64,000 nucleotides of DNA from JAHEEM01 sp036396795 (GTDB lineage: Bacteria; Pseudomonadota; Gammaproteobacteria; Steroidobacterales; Rariloculaceae). The DNA lies in NCBI GenBank assembly GCA_036396795.1, contig DASWKF010000090.1, positions 124,001-188,000 on the forward strand, written 5' to 3'. This document shows, one piece after another, positions 44,018-52,680 of this stretch. The position numbers and the translations under genes are program-made. Numbering within the stretch: position 1 is the first letter of the stretch; each line of letters starts with the position of its first letter. Below the pieces are notes generated by a model. It was not told where the DNA came from and did not search any database. It saw nothing but the letters and a program-made list of their open reading frames with translations.

Positions 44018-45211
44018 GTGTTTGAAAGACTAGAGCCGCTACCCCCCGACGCGATCATCGGCATCATGGCGCTGTTTCGCCAGGACAAGGATCCCAACAA
44101 GGTCGATCTGAGCGTCGGGGTCTATCAAGACGAGCACGGCCACACGCCCGTGCCCGAGTGCGTTCGCCGCGCCGAGCACGAAATCCTCGAGGCTCAGACC
44201 ACCAAGACCTACGTCGGTATCGCCGGCAACATGGATTTCAATCTAGGCATGGAGAACCTGCTCTTCGGCCCGGCGCATCCGGCGATCCGAGACGGTCGGG
44301 TCACGACCTTGCAAAGCCCCGGGGGCAGCGGCGGCTTGTGCGTCGCGGGGCACCTGCTGCGCCGTGCGAATCCCGATACGCGGATCTGGCTCAGCGACCC
44401 CTCGTGGCCCAATCATTTGCCGTTGCTGCGTCTCGCCGGACTGCGGCTCGAGCTCTATCCCTACTACAGCCGCGAGGATCACGCCATCGACTTCGATGCG
44501 ATGCTGCACTGCCTCGAGCAGCTCGACGCCGGCGAGGTGCTGCTGCTTCACGGCTGTTGTCATAACCCTTGCGGCGCGGACCTGTCCCAGGATCATTGGC
44601 TCAAGTTGGCCGAGCTCTGTGAGCGGCGCGGTGTCATACCGTTCATCGACCTCGCTTACCAGGGCCTGAGCGAGGGCCTCGAGCAGGATGCCTACGGCGT
44701 TCGGCTCATGGCCGAGCGCGTGCCGGAGCTCGTTGTGGTCGCGTCCTGCTCAAAGAACCTGGGGCTCTACCGTGAGCGTGTCGGCGCAGTCTCCGTCGTG
44801 TCCAGCAGCGGCGCGCGGGCGAAAGTCGTCGCCAGCAATCTTGCCAACGTGGCACGTGGGATCTACTCCATGCCCCCCGATCACGGCGCGGCGATCGCGG
44901 GTTACATCATGCAAAATGAAGAATTGCGCTCCTTGTGGGTGCAAGAGCTCGATGTGATGCGGCATCGGCTCAACAGCTTGCGTGTGTTGCTGGTCGGCAA
45001 GCTCAAGGAACGCGGGTCGCCGATGGACTTTTCCTTCATCGCCAGGGAGCGCGGCATGTTTTCCTTCCTCGGTCTCGAAAAGGATCTGGTCGTCGAGCTC
45101 AGGGAAAAGTTCCACGTCTACATGGTGGAGTCCAGCCGCATCAACATTGCAGGAATCAATCGATCCAACGTCGACTATGTCGCCGATTCGATCGTTTCGA
45201 TTCTGAGCTGA
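44018..45211 (+). CDS. Aspartate/aromatic amino acid aminotransferase, class I
   Basis: Start GTG 44018 (FERLEPLPPDAIIGIM) has GAGGA upstream and gives 397 residues, the length of E. coli TyrB. The PLP lysine is in SCSKNLGLYRERVGA, as in AspC and TyrB (SKNFGLYNERVG). LHGCCHNPCGADLS is the NPTG region and RINIAGIN holds the alpha-carboxylate arginine. It moves the amino group between aspartate or aromatic amino acids and 2-oxoglutarate in the cytoplasm. Next to pyruvate carboxylase, an aspartate-oxaloacetate role is plausible. The longer frame upstream is the shadow of the transporter gene. Confidence 0.92.
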   Translation: MFERLEPLPPDAIIGIMALFRQDKDPNKVDLSVGVYQDEHGHTPVPECVRRAEHEILEAQTTKTYVGIAGNMDFNLGMENLLFGPAHPAIRDGRVTTLQSPGGSGGLCVAGHLLRRANPDTRIWLSDPSWPNHLPLLRLAGLRLELYPYYSREDHAIDFDAMLHCLEQLDAGEVLLLHGCCHNPCGADLSQDHWLKLAELCERRGVIPFIDLAYQGLSEGLEQDAYGVRLMAERVPELVVVASCSKNLGLYRERVGAVSVVSSSGARAKVVASNLANVARGIYSMPPDHGAAIAGYIMQNEELRSLWVQELDVMRHRLNSLRVLLVGKLKERGSPMDFSFIARERGMFSFLGLEKDLVVELREKFHVYMVESSRINIAGINRSNVDYVADSIVSILS

Positions 45212-45256
45212 TCTCTTGCCGCCGGAAGGCAGGCTCTCCAAGCGCGCAGGTCGTCG

Positions 45257-46474
45257 ATGAGTCGTATGTCCTTGCCGCCACCTTACGATCGGCTGCTGGT
45301 CCCGATATATCTGCCGTCCCTGCTGATGGCAATCAGTAACCAGGGCATGATCCTGGTGTTGCCGCTGTACGCCCTGCACGTCAGCGGCGATCCCGCATTC
45401 GCCGCGCTCGTCGTGGGCTTGCGCGGTCTCGGCATCCTCGTGTTCGACATTCCGGCCGGGATGCTCGCCGCGCGCTTCGGCGATAAGCCGGTGTTGTTGG
45501 GCGGACTGCTGTGCAACGCGATCGTGATGCTGGCGCTCGCGCTAGCGTCGCAGCCCTGGCTGGTCGCGGTGCTCGCGATACCGCAAGGCGCCGGCGCGGC
45601 GGCCTGGTTCCTCGGGCGCCAGTCCTACGTCACCGACAGCAGCCCTCCGCACGAGTGGGGCAGGGCGATCGCCGTCATGGCCGGCATCAATCGCGTCGGT
45701 GCTTTCCTGGGCCCCCTCGGTGGCGGGATCGTCGCCGAATGGCTCGGCTACTCGCCGGCCTTCGCGGCCGGCGCCGCACTATCCGCCGTCGCGGCCCTCG
45801 TGGCGCTCGCGACCGCAAGAAACGTTCGCCCCACGCTCGTCGATGATGCGATGAAGCTGTCGGTCATATGGCGCATCGTCATCGATAACAGGCGCATGTT
45901 TGCGACTGCCGGGTTTGCGGGACTTGCGATCCAGCTCATGCGCGCCGCTCGGCAGCTGCTGGTGCCGCTGTTCGGCACGCTGGTGGGGCTCGATGAAGCC
46001 GCGATCGGCTTGGCCTATTCATTGTCGGCCGTGCTCGACATGTCGCTCTCCTATCCGGCAGGTATCGCCATGGATCGCTGGGGCCGCAAGTGGACGGGCA
46101 TTCCCTGCATGCTCGTATTCGTCGCCGGCCTGCTCCTATTGCCGCAGGCGCGAGACTTCGCCGATCTGCTGGTCGGCTCGCTGGTGCTCGGATTCGCCAA
46201 CGGTTTGAGCACCGGCATCGTCATGGTGCTCGGCATGGATCTCGCGCCGCCGGAGGGCCGCAATCATTTTCTAGGCGTGTGGCGGCTCATCGGCGACGTC
46301 GGCGGGGTCGGCGGCCCGCTGCTTGCGGGCGTTCTCGCAGAAGCCGCCAGCCTCGCTCTGGCGAGCGTCACCGTGGCCGGAATCGGCGTCGTGGGGATAC
46401 TGATATTCGCGCTGCTAGTCCCCGAGACCAAGCCCGGCGCGCGTGAAGGCGCCGCGCCTCGAGCGCGTCTATAA
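45257..46474 (+). CDS. MFS transporter
   Basis: The product is 405 residues with about 12 hydrophobic segments. The loop 2-3 motif is GMLAARFGDKPVLLGGLL, a form of the MFS motif A (GxLaDrxGrkxxL), and the second half has GIAMDRWGRKWTGIPCM in the matching place. It is a secondary transporter, probably an exporter; substrate unknown. There is no strong ribosome site, only AGG 7 bases before ATG 45257. It is 45 bases after the aminotransferase. Confidence 0.88.
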   Translation: MSRMSLPPPYDRLLVPIYLPSLLMAISNQGMILVLPLYALHVSGDPAFAALVVGLRGLGILVFDIPAGMLAARFGDKPVLLGGLLCNAIVMLALALASQPWLVAVLAIPQGAGAAAWFLGRQSYVTDSSPPHEWGRAIAVMAGINRVGAFLGPLGGGIVAEWLGYSPAFAAGAALSAVAALVALATARNVRPTLVDDAMKLSVIWRIVIDNRRMFATAGFAGLAIQLMRAARQLLVPLFGTLVGLDEAAIGLAYSLSAVLDMSLSYPAGIAMDRWGRKWTGIPCMLVFVAGLLLLPQARDFADLLVGSLVLGFANGLSTGIVMVLGMDLAPPEGRNHFLGVWRLIGDVGGVGGPLLAGVLAEAASLALASVTVAGIGVVGILIFALLVPETKPGAREGAAPRARL

Positions 46475-46510
46475 TGGCGCGAACGACGACTGACCGAAAC
46501 GCATAGCCGA

Positions 46511-47347
46511 ATGTCCCGCCCAGTCATCTTCGCCGTCGCGATCACCGGATCGGTGCCGCGCAAGCACGACAACCCCGCCGTCCCGGTGACGCCGGCGGAG
46601 CAGATCGAATCGACCCACGAGGCGTACGACGCGGGGGCGGCGCTGGTTCATATCCACGTCCGCAATGCCGACGAGACGCCGTCGTCCGACGCCGAGCTCT
46701 TCGCTCAAGTCCAAGCCGGGATCCGGAAGCATTGCCCGGACATGATTCAACAGTTCTCGACCGGCGGCCGTGGGCGCGATCCGGCCGAAAGAGGATCGTC
46801 TTTGCACCTTCGTCCGGACATGGCGTCGCTTGCGACCGGCTCGGTCAATTTTCGCTCCATCGTGTACGAGAACTCTCCTCAGCTCATCGACAGCCTGGCG
46901 GAGACGATGCTCGCGCAGGACGTCAAGCCCGAAGTCGAGATTTTCGATCTGGCCATGCTTTACAACGCCGCGGACCTGGTCGAGCGGGGCTTGCTGAAGC
47001 CGCCCGCGCACGTGCAATTCGTGCTGGGCATCAAGAACGCCCTGCCGCCGCGCAGGCAGACCTTGGAGTTTCTGTTGGCGGAGCTCGCGCAAGTCCTGCC
47101 CGGGGCTACTTGGACGGCGGCCGGCATCGCGCGGCATCAGCTCGAGATGGCGCGGTGGTCCCTGGAGCTCGGCGGGCACGTCCGCACGGGATTGGAGGAC
47201 AACGTCAAGCTGGACCGCGATACGCTGGCGCCGAGCAACGCGGCGTTGGTGCGCCAGGCGATAGATCTTTGCGAGGAGTTCGACGCCTATCCGGCGTCGG
47301 CGCGGCAGGCCCGGGAGCTGTTGGGGCTGCGCGCCGCAGCCGCCTAA
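46511..47347 (+). CDS. BKACE (DUF849) family beta-keto acid cleavage enzyme
   Basis: The product is 278 residues. FAVAITGSVPRKHDNPAVPVTPAEQ is the BKACE start and AALVHIHVRNAD holds zinc ligands H47 and H49. The family splits a beta-keto acid with acetyl-CoA, for example 3-keto-5-aminohexanoate in lysine fermentation or beta-keto acids in carnitine breakdown. GIKNALPPRRQTLEFLL is the usual C-terminal part. The residues that set the substrate cannot be resolved. It is 36 bases after the MFS gene, which may bring its substrate. Confidence 0.87.
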   Translation: MSRPVIFAVAITGSVPRKHDNPAVPVTPAEQIESTHEAYDAGAALVHIHVRNADETPSSDAELFAQVQAGIRKHCPDMIQQFSTGGRGRDPAERGSSLHLRPDMASLATGSVNFRSIVYENSPQLIDSLAETMLAQDVKPEVEIFDLAMLYNAADLVERGLLKPPAHVQFVLGIKNALPPRRQTLEFLLAELAQVLPGATWTAAGIARHQLEMARWSLELGGHVRTGLEDNVKLDRDTLAPSNAALVRQAIDLCEEFDAYPASARQARELLGLRAAAA

Positions 47348-47547
47348 CCCAGTAGGCTGCGGTCGATGGCGACGTTGTTGATCAAGGCGTAGACCGTCTG
47401 GCCCGTTTGTTCCTGGAATTCGGCGCCGATGGCTTCCATCGCAGGGCCGAAATTTGCCGCGACCGCGATGACTGTCTGCTCGGCGCGTCCGCTGCAGCCG
47501 ATTGCCAGCCCGGCGAGCACGAGGAGCAGTCGGGTCTGCAAGCGCAT
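47344..47547 (-). pseudogene. Truncated molybdate-binding protein (modA) remnant
   Basis: The frame codes for 67 residues: a signal peptide (LQTRLLLVLAGLAIGC) with a possible lipobox, then QTVIAVAANFGPAMEAIGAEFQEQTGQTV, which is the start of ModA-type periplasmic molybdate-binding proteins. ModA is about 250 residues; here it stops after VAIDRSLLG, in the overlap with the BKACE stop. The last 20 residues no longer follow the family. No modB or modC lies near. Confidence 0.65.
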
Positions 47548-47612
47548 AGGCCGCTGATCTAGCCAGGCACTTCGCGAAGCGGGCAATTGACGCCGTGCTA
47601 TCCTGCGCGGCC

Positions 47613-48197
47613 ATGAGCAGACGAATCATCGTCGCGATCACGGGCGCGACGGGCTCGGTCTACGGCGTTCGGCTGCTGGCCGAGCTCAAGAAGCTCGCGG
47701 ATATCGAGACTCACCTCGTGATCTCCGCCGCGGGCATGCTGAATGCCGCAACGGAGCTTTCGATGCCGCGCGGCGACATCGAGGCCTTGGCGGACGTCGT
47801 TCACTCGGACCGCGACATAGGTGCGAGCATTGCGAGCGGATCGTTCAAGACCGATGGCATGATCATAGCGCCGTGCTCGATGAAGACGCTTGCGGCGGTT
47901 GCGACCGGCCTTGCAGACAACCTCGTGGCGCGCGCGGCCGACGTCGTGCTCAAGGAGCGCCGGCGGTTGGTGCTCGTGACGCGAGAGACGCCGCTCAATT
48001 TGGCTCACTTGCGGAACATGACGGCCGTGACGGAGATGGGCGGCGTCATCTTTCCGCCGGTACCTTCGTTCTACGCGAAGCTCGAGGATCTCGACGCCAT
48101 GATCGGCCAAACGGTCGGCCGAGTGCTGGATCTATTCGATCTCGACGTCGGAATAGTGCGCCGTTGGCAGGGAATGAGGTCGGGCCAAACGGAGTAG
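47613..48197 (+). CDS. ubiX: Flavin prenyltransferase UbiX
   Basis: ATG 47613 (MSRRIIVAITGATGSVYGVRLL) gives 194 residues, the usual length; an ATG 18 bases before is in a poor context. The FMN-binding start ITGATGSVYG, SFKTDGMIIAPCSMKTLAAVATGLADNL and KERRRLVLVTRETPLNLAHLRNM are all strongly conserved UbiX blocks. It joins dimethylallyl phosphate to FMN to make the prenyl-FMN cofactor of the UbiD decarboxylases in ubiquinone synthesis. No ubiD is in the window. It is divergent from the modA remnant. Confidence 0.95.
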   Translation: MSRRIIVAITGATGSVYGVRLLAELKKLADIETHLVISAAGMLNAATELSMPRGDIEALADVVHSDRDIGASIASGSFKTDGMIIAPCSMKTLAAVATGLADNLVARAADVVLKERRRLVLVTRETPLNLAHLRNMTAVTEMGGVIFPPVPSFYAKLEDLDAMIGQTVGRVLDLFDLDVGIVRRWQGMRSGQTE

Positions 48198-48225
48198 CGC
48201 GGCCACGGCTTGCTCGAGATGCGTT

Positions 48226-48735
48226 CTACAGCCTGCAGGACGACGGCAGATACTGGCCCGGCACGGTGGGGGCCACGTAGACCGCGGCGGCGCCGCCTCC
48301 TGAAGTCCCCATGGGGCTCAGGCCCGCCGGTGCCGGCGCCGTTCCGCAACGCCAGACGACGCCGAGGTTGGCGGTTTCGTACGGTGTCACGGTCAGGTTC
48401 AGCCCGAGAATCTGCGCGTTGGCATCGTTACCGAAGGTAACCGTCACGACGCCGTCGTCGATGGCGACGGACGACACGTATTTTCCGACCGTATCGGTCG
48501 GATTGGGGGTCAGACCCGCCGCCGCTCGATCCACTGGAGCTTCGCCGCTGGAGAGGAAGGCGTCCATGATAGGCGTCTTCGCATGCGCCGCCATGTTGAG
48601 GCCTTCGGTCACCTGCGCGCGAATCGTGAAGTCCTGGTAAGCAGGTATTGCGATAGCGGCGAGTATTCCGATGATCGCCACGACGATCATCAGCTCGATC
48701 AGAGTGAATCCGTTTTGTCTGCTCGCCGCTTGCAT
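48226..48735 (-). CDS. Type IV major pilin (PilA type)
   Basis: The product is 169 residues with the class IVa prepilin leader: MQAASRQNG cut before F10 in GFTLIELMIVVAIIGILAA, with Glu at mature position 5. The C-terminal cysteines (VVWRCG and SSCRL) would form the D-region disulfide. Gly/Ala/Pro-rich stretches near the end (APAPAGLSPMGTSGGGAAA) are low-complexity. Pilins of this type form the pili for twitching, adhesion and DNA uptake. No other pil genes are near. Confidence 0.93.
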   Translation of the reverse strand: MQAASRQNGFTLIELMIVVAIIGILAAIAIPAYQDFTIRAQVTEGLNMAAHAKTPIMDAFLSSGEAPVDRAAAGLTPNPTDTVGKYVSSVAIDDGVVTVTFGNDANAQILGLNLTVTPYETANLGVVWRCGTAPAPAGLSPMGTSGGGAAAVYVAPTVPGQYLPSSCRL

Positions 48736-49112
48736 ACTTAAGGTCGGTCTTGGAACACATCAACGATAGTCGACTCGCAGCCGATCCTCGACGATGCAGT
48801 TCTCACAAACTCTCGCGAATGTGACCCGCGTCGCATTGTCGCGGAGCTCCCGATGGTACTTGCAGGTTGCATGCCAGCGCAGCGAGAAATTCGGCCACTC
48901 GGGACATTTCCTCGACTTGGCGCCGGCAACGGCTCGAGCGGCCCGATGCTGCTGACGGCCGACGGCCGGCGAGCGCGGCAGAAACTGACGTTTGCCGTCA
49001 TCCTTTGATGACATAAGCAAGCCGGCGGGTCCGCAACGGCCTGGTTCTGCGAGCTGGCATAGCAATTGCTTGTTTAGAAGTGGATTTGCGTTGCTCTTGG
49101 GGAAGGCCGACT
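48736..49112. other. Intergenic region, 377 bases
   Basis: It lies between the divergent pilin and a small plus-strand ORF. A minus-strand frame from ATG 49014 to 48760 could encode an 84-residue cysteine-bearing basic peptide (ending CENCIVEDRLRVDYR), but it has no good ribosome site and I do not call it. No RNA gene or strong inverted repeat is visible. The pilin promoter must be here. Confidence 0.35.
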
Positions 49113-49394
49113 ATGGCTGTGCGAATCATCACGGGCGATACGCTCTGCGGGCCATGTCCGGAGCGCGACTACCTGCACGTCAGGACGTGCGCATCGCCGG
49201 ACGATGACACGGTGACGCTCGCGACCATCCAGCGATTCACCGAGAAGACCGACCGCCCGGCGAATGCCGCGGGCGGCTGGCACATCAAGACGCTGGTGGA
49301 AGCTCAACCCATGTCGGCCGATACCGCGATGGGTCTGGCGACACGCTACGCCGAGCGCAAGAGGATCAACCTGGTCGTCACCGACGGCTTCTGA
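49113..49394 (+). CDS. Small hypothetical protein, 93 residues
   Basis: ATG 49113 has a clear ribosome site (GGGGAAGG, 7 bases before). The product begins MAVRIITGDTLCGPCPERDYL and ends NLVVTDGF. A CxxC pair (CGPC) is near the start, and the C-terminal half (HIKTLVEAQPMSADTAMGLATRYAERK) looks like a regular alpha/beta domain. I recognise no family. It lies 42 bases from the convergent folE gene. Confidence 0.55.
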   Translation: MAVRIITGDTLCGPCPERDYLHVRTCASPDDDTVTLATIQRFTEKTDRPANAAGGWHIKTLVEAQPMSADTAMGLATRYAERKRINLVVTDGF

Positions 49395-49436
49395 GCCCTG
49401 CGGGTTGCAAATCGGCCAAGTCGCGAAACCGACGGT

Positions 49437-50021
49437 TCAACCCGCCATGCGTTCCCGCCCTATTATATTTAGAAATTCCGCCCGGGTACGCGGATCGGAG
49501 CGAAACTGCCCGAGGAGTTGACTCGTGATCATCGCGACCCCGGGCTTGTGAATGCCGCGCGTCGTCATGCATTGATGGGCGCCTTCGACGACGACGCCTA
49601 CGCCTTTGGGCTTGAGCACGTCCTGGATGCAGTGGGCAATCTGAGCCGTCATCGATTCCTGCACCTGTAGGCGCCTCGCGAACGTTTCGACGACGCGCGC
49701 GAGCTTGCTGATTCCGACGACTTTCCGATCGGGCAGGTAACCGACATGAACCTTGCCGATGATCGGCGCCATATGATGCTCACAGTGCGACTCGAAGCTG
49801 ATGTCCCGCAACACGATCATCTCGTCGTAGCCGTCCACCTCGTAAAAGGTGCGGCGCAGGAAGGCGACGGGATCGTCGCTATAGCCGCTGAACCAATCTT
49901 CGAAGGCGCGAACCACGCGGCCCGGTGTTCCTTTCAATCCTTCACGGTCGGGGTCGTCGCCGATCCAGCTCAACAGCGTCCGAACCGCTTGTTCGGCGTC
50001 TTCTCTGGCTGCACGTTTCAC
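49437..50021 (-). CDS. folE: GTP cyclohydrolase I
   Basis: The product is 194 residues. The zinc and catalytic residues are in SFESHCEHHMAPIIGKVHVGY and the second zinc cysteine in EGAHQCMTTRG. The N-terminal part (EQAVRTLLSWIGDDPDREGLKGTPGRV) and VGISKLARVVETFARRLQVQE complete the tunnelling-fold domain. It opens GTP to dihydroneopterin triphosphate, the first step of folate synthesis, as a decamer in the cytoplasm. Confidence 0.96.
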   Translation of the reverse strand: MKRAAREDAEQAVRTLLSWIGDDPDREGLKGTPGRVVRAFEDWFSGYSDDPVAFLRRTFYEVDGYDEMIVLRDISFESHCEHHMAPIIGKVHVGYLPDRKVVGISKLARVVETFARRLQVQESMTAQIAHCIQDVLKPKGVGVVVEGAHQCMTTRGIHKPGVAMITSQLLGQFRSDPRTRAEFLNIIGRERMAG

Positions 50022-50169
50022 GGAGTATCCTTGTTAGATGGACTGGTGTTCGCGTTTGCCGCGAATCGATGAGGCCTGGCAGTCTAAGGCCCTGAATTCG
50101 CTGGCGCAACCGGCCGCCCGCGGCCCGTGCCGATGACTTCGAACGCCAAGCTGCTATGCTCGGCGTCCC

Positions 50170-51252
50170 ATGAGCATTCGCCGAATCTTACGGAGCTTCG
50201 ACGACTGGCGGGTGTCCGGCGAGCCCATGGTGCTCGCCACGGTCTACGAGACGCTGGGGTCCACCTACAGCAAGGCCGGGCATCGGATCCTCATCGCCTC
50301 GAACAGAGACTATCAGGGCTTGGTCAGCGGCGGCTGCCTCGAAGGCGACTTGGCCGCGCGCGCGAGCGAAGTCGTCACCAGCGGTGAGCCGGCTTCGGTC
50401 ACCTATGACATGCGGGACGAGGCCGATGACCTGTGGGGCGTCGGCGTCGGCTGCAACGGGCTGATCCGCGTGTTTCTGCAACCGCTGGCCGCGGCTACCG
50501 GCTATGAGCCGTTCGCCGCGATAGTCACCGCGCTGCTCGGCACGCGGGCCGCGGCAGTCGCGACGATCGTCGCGAGCGTTGAGCCCGAGCTGCCCGTTGG
50601 AGGAACCTTGATCTGGGATCAGGCGCCGGTCGCGGTCTGGCAACTCGATCGGTCCGGGATCGCGCGGCTCACCGGTGGCTGCACCACCGCGCAGGCGCAA
50701 CGAGTCGCCCGATACGAGCGCGCCGCGGACGGTCTCGAGGTGCTGTATTCGCCGCTGAGTCCTATTCCAAAGCTGCTGGTTCTCGGCGGCGGACTGGATG
50801 CAGTGCCGCTGGTGAACTTCGCCGCCGAGCTCGGCTGGCTCGTCAGCGTCGCCGACCACCGGCCCGCGTACCTGGAGCGCGGTGATTTTTCCGCTGCGGA
50901 CGAAACCAAGCTCATCACGCCGTCGGAGTTGCATCGGCGCTTCGAGCTCGGCCGCTACGACGCGGTCGTCGTCATGAGCCACCATCTGCGCACGGACCGC
51001 GCGTACCTGGAGCAACTGGCCGGCGTGAAACTCTCCTACCTCGGCGTGCTGGGACCGGCGGCGAGAAAGGCGCGCTTGCTGGAGGGCTTGGGCAACGCCG
51101 GAGAGGTATTGCGCTCGCGGCTCAGGGGACCGGTCGGCCTGGATATCGGCGCGGACTCGCCGGAATCGATCGCGCTGTCGGTGCTCGCCGAGATCCATCT
51201 GGCGTTGAAAGGGGCGGTGGCGGAGCCCGAGGCCGCCAAGCGAGTCTCCTGA
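50170..51252 (+). CDS. XdhC/CoxI family molybdenum enzyme maturation factor
   Basis: The product is 360 residues. The N-terminal XdhC domain has GSTYSKAGHRILIASNRDYQGLVSGGCLEGDLAARA and LWGVGVGCNGLIRVFLQPL; the C-terminal Rossmann domain has LLVLGGGLDAVPLVNFAAELGW and YDAVVVMSHHLRTDRAYLEQL. XdhC carries the molybdenum cofactor, helps to add the sulfido ligand and hands it to the apo-enzyme. The only molybdenum hydroxylase in the window is at 18971-25591, so this factor probably serves it although it is 25 kb away. Confidence 0.92.
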   Translation: MSIRRILRSFDDWRVSGEPMVLATVYETLGSTYSKAGHRILIASNRDYQGLVSGGCLEGDLAARASEVVTSGEPASVTYDMRDEADDLWGVGVGCNGLIRVFLQPLAAATGYEPFAAIVTALLGTRAAAVATIVASVEPELPVGGTLIWDQAPVAVWQLDRSGIARLTGGCTTAQAQRVARYERAADGLEVLYSPLSPIPKLLVLGGGLDAVPLVNFAAELGWLVSVADHRPAYLERGDFSAADETKLITPSELHRRFELGRYDAVVVMSHHLRTDRAYLEQLAGVKLSYLGVLGPAARKARLLEGLGNAGEVLRSRLRGPVGLDIGADSPESIALSVLAEIHLALKGAVAEPEAAKRVS

Positions 51253-51452
51253 GGGCCGCACGGCGGCCAAGCGCGCAGCCGCGGAGCCGAAGCGACCTGA
51301 ATGCCTTTGGCGGCTCTCTCCGCGGCTGCGGCAACCTCGGCTGGACGCGCCGCACTCGAGATCTCGGCGCGGAGCCGCTCGAGCTCCTGAGCGTCGCCGG
51401 CGACGCTCCAGCACGCCGCTAGCGCGGCGACGATACGACTGAGCCAGGTCAT
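51253..51452 (-). pseudogene. Possible remnant of an exported protein gene
   Basis: ATG 51452 has GGGGAG nine bases before and starts a signal peptide (MTWLSRIVAALAACWSVAGDAQ), then a helical stretch (LERLRAEISSAARPAEVAAAAERAAKG). The frame continues antisense into xdhC as far as 51036, where the sequence no longer looks like protein. A gene that lost its end is more likely than an overlapping pair. It is divergent from the LysR gene with 96 bases between the starts. Confidence 0.35.
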
Positions 51453-51548
51453 GCTAGACTCCCCACAGTGCTTGAGAGAATCTAAGCTTATCTCCAAGTA
51501 ACTTGTTGAAAAACATAAATTAAGTCCGGGCATTCATGAGCTGAAGTC

Positions 51549-52448
51549 ATGGCACGGGATCTGCCGTCATTGAACGCGGTGCGTATGTTCGAGGTCGCAG
51601 CCCGGGAGCTCAACTTCACTCGCGCCGCGGAGCGGCTGCACGTCACTCAGGGCGCCGTGAGCCGCCAGATCAAGCAGCTCGAGGCCGAGCTCGGCCAAGC
51701 GCTGTTCCGCCGCGAGGGTCGCCGCTTGGTCCTGACGGATGCCGGCGAGCAATACCGAGGCGTCGTCGACGAAGCGCTGGCCGTGATTCGACAAGGGACG
51801 TCGAGGCTGCGCGATCACGGCCGCGACTCCAAGCTGACGCTCAGCGTCCTGCCTTCGTTCGCCTCCAGATGGTTGATTCCACGGCTGCAGAGCTATCAGT
51901 CCTTGCACCCCGATCTCGATCTTTGGCTGGGGACCTCTTACGACCCTGTCGACTTCACACGGCCGACGGAGATCGATGCCGCGATTCGCTTCGGCCGAGG
52001 CGGGTGGTCCGGCACGCATGTCGAGCCGCTCGTCCAGGAACGCGTCGCGCCCGTCTGCACGCCGGATATCGGCGCGAAGCTCACGAAACCGAGCGACGTG
52101 CTCAAGTTCAAGCTGCTGGGCGACAAGCCGCCCTGGGACGAGTGGCAACCGTGGCTGCACTCGCAAGGCATCCGCAGGGCGCACGACGCGCCGGCGCTGA
52201 GCAGCGATTTTTCGATCATTCTGCAAGCCGCGGTTGAAGGTCACGGTGTGGCATTGGCCAGAGACTTGCTCGTGGCGGACGACCTTCGCGCCGGCCGGCT
52301 CGTGCGGCCGTTTCCGCGCGGCGTGTATTCGGCGTTCAACTATTACTTCGTTTGCTCACCCTTGCGGGCGGGGGAGCCGCACATACGGAGCTTCCTCGAG
52401 TGGCTGCGCGAGGCGATGCAAAAAACCGTCGCCAACTGCTGGCCGTAA
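51549..52448 (+). CDS. LysR family transcriptional regulator (GcvA-like)
   Basis: The product is 299 residues. The helix-turn-helix is NFTRAAERLHVTQGAVSRQIKQLEAELGQALFRREGRRLVLTDAG, residues 20-65, and the rest is the periplasmic-binding-like effector domain (FTRPTEIDAAIRFGRGGW, ALSSDFSIILQAAVEGHGVALARDLLV). DLPSLNAVRMFEVAARELNFTRAAE is typical of the GcvA/AmpR branch. Effector and target are not readable. The 96 bases upstream are AT-rich (TTGTTGAAAAACATAAATTA) and face the exported-protein remnant, a usual place for a LysR target. Confidence 0.9.
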   Translation: MARDLPSLNAVRMFEVAARELNFTRAAERLHVTQGAVSRQIKQLEAELGQALFRREGRRLVLTDAGEQYRGVVDEALAVIRQGTSRLRDHGRDSKLTLSVLPSFASRWLIPRLQSYQSLHPDLDLWLGTSYDPVDFTRPTEIDAAIRFGRGGWSGTHVEPLVQERVAPVCTPDIGAKLTKPSDVLKFKLLGDKPPWDEWQPWLHSQGIRRAHDAPALSSDFSIILQAAVEGHGVALARDLLVADDLRAGRLVRPFPRGVYSAFNYYFVCSPLRAGEPHIRSFLEWLREAMQKTVANCWP

Positions 52449-52507
52449 GTGTACGAGGACGCGGGGCCGGGAGTTACGCTCCGCATCAGACTACTGCGCC
52501 GGCGAAA

Positions 52508-52589
52508 AGGACGCGGGAGCGAGGGTGCAGGCTCTCTCAGTCGGGCCAAGTTACTCCTTCGAGAACCTGCACCCTCGCTCCCGCGTCCT
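52508..52589. repeat. Core-conserved hairpin element, copy B
   Basis: Arms 52508-52531 and 52566-52589 are perfectly complementary over 24 bases (inner part GAGGGTGCAGG). The loop (52532-52565) starts CTCTCTCAGTCGGG and ends TACTCCTTCGAGAA. It shares the core ends with copies A and C but differs in the middle (CCAAGTT for AGGGGCAA). Relative to A, the inner arm has two changed base pairs, both compensated in the other arm. It begins 59 bases after the LysR stop. Confidence 0.9.
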
Positions 52590-52607
52590 GCGATTGCGCA
52601 TGGCGTG

Positions 52608-52641
52608 AAGGCGGGGACATTGGCACTCTCAGTCGAGGGGC
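52608..52641. repeat. Core-conserved hairpin element, half copy D
   Basis: This copy has the left arm GGCGGGGACATTGG (52610-52623), the same as copy C, and the first part of the core (CACTCTCAGTCGAGGGGC). It then diverges and no right arm exists. It begins 18 bases after copy B and lies directly before the end of the methyltransferase gene, in the same orientation as copy C. Confidence 0.8.
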
Positions 52642-52680
52642 CGTGGCTTTCGAGGAAGAGACATCGCGCGCTGCGGCGCG

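Noticed and set aside
51254..51268. GGCCGC-ACG-GCGGCC stem after xdhC as terminator
   Set aside because: No T-tract follows, and such GC-rich stems are frequent by chance here.
52508..52589. Copy B as a plain rho-independent terminator
   Set aside because: The stem is 24 bp with a 34-base conserved loop and there is no T-tract on either side.
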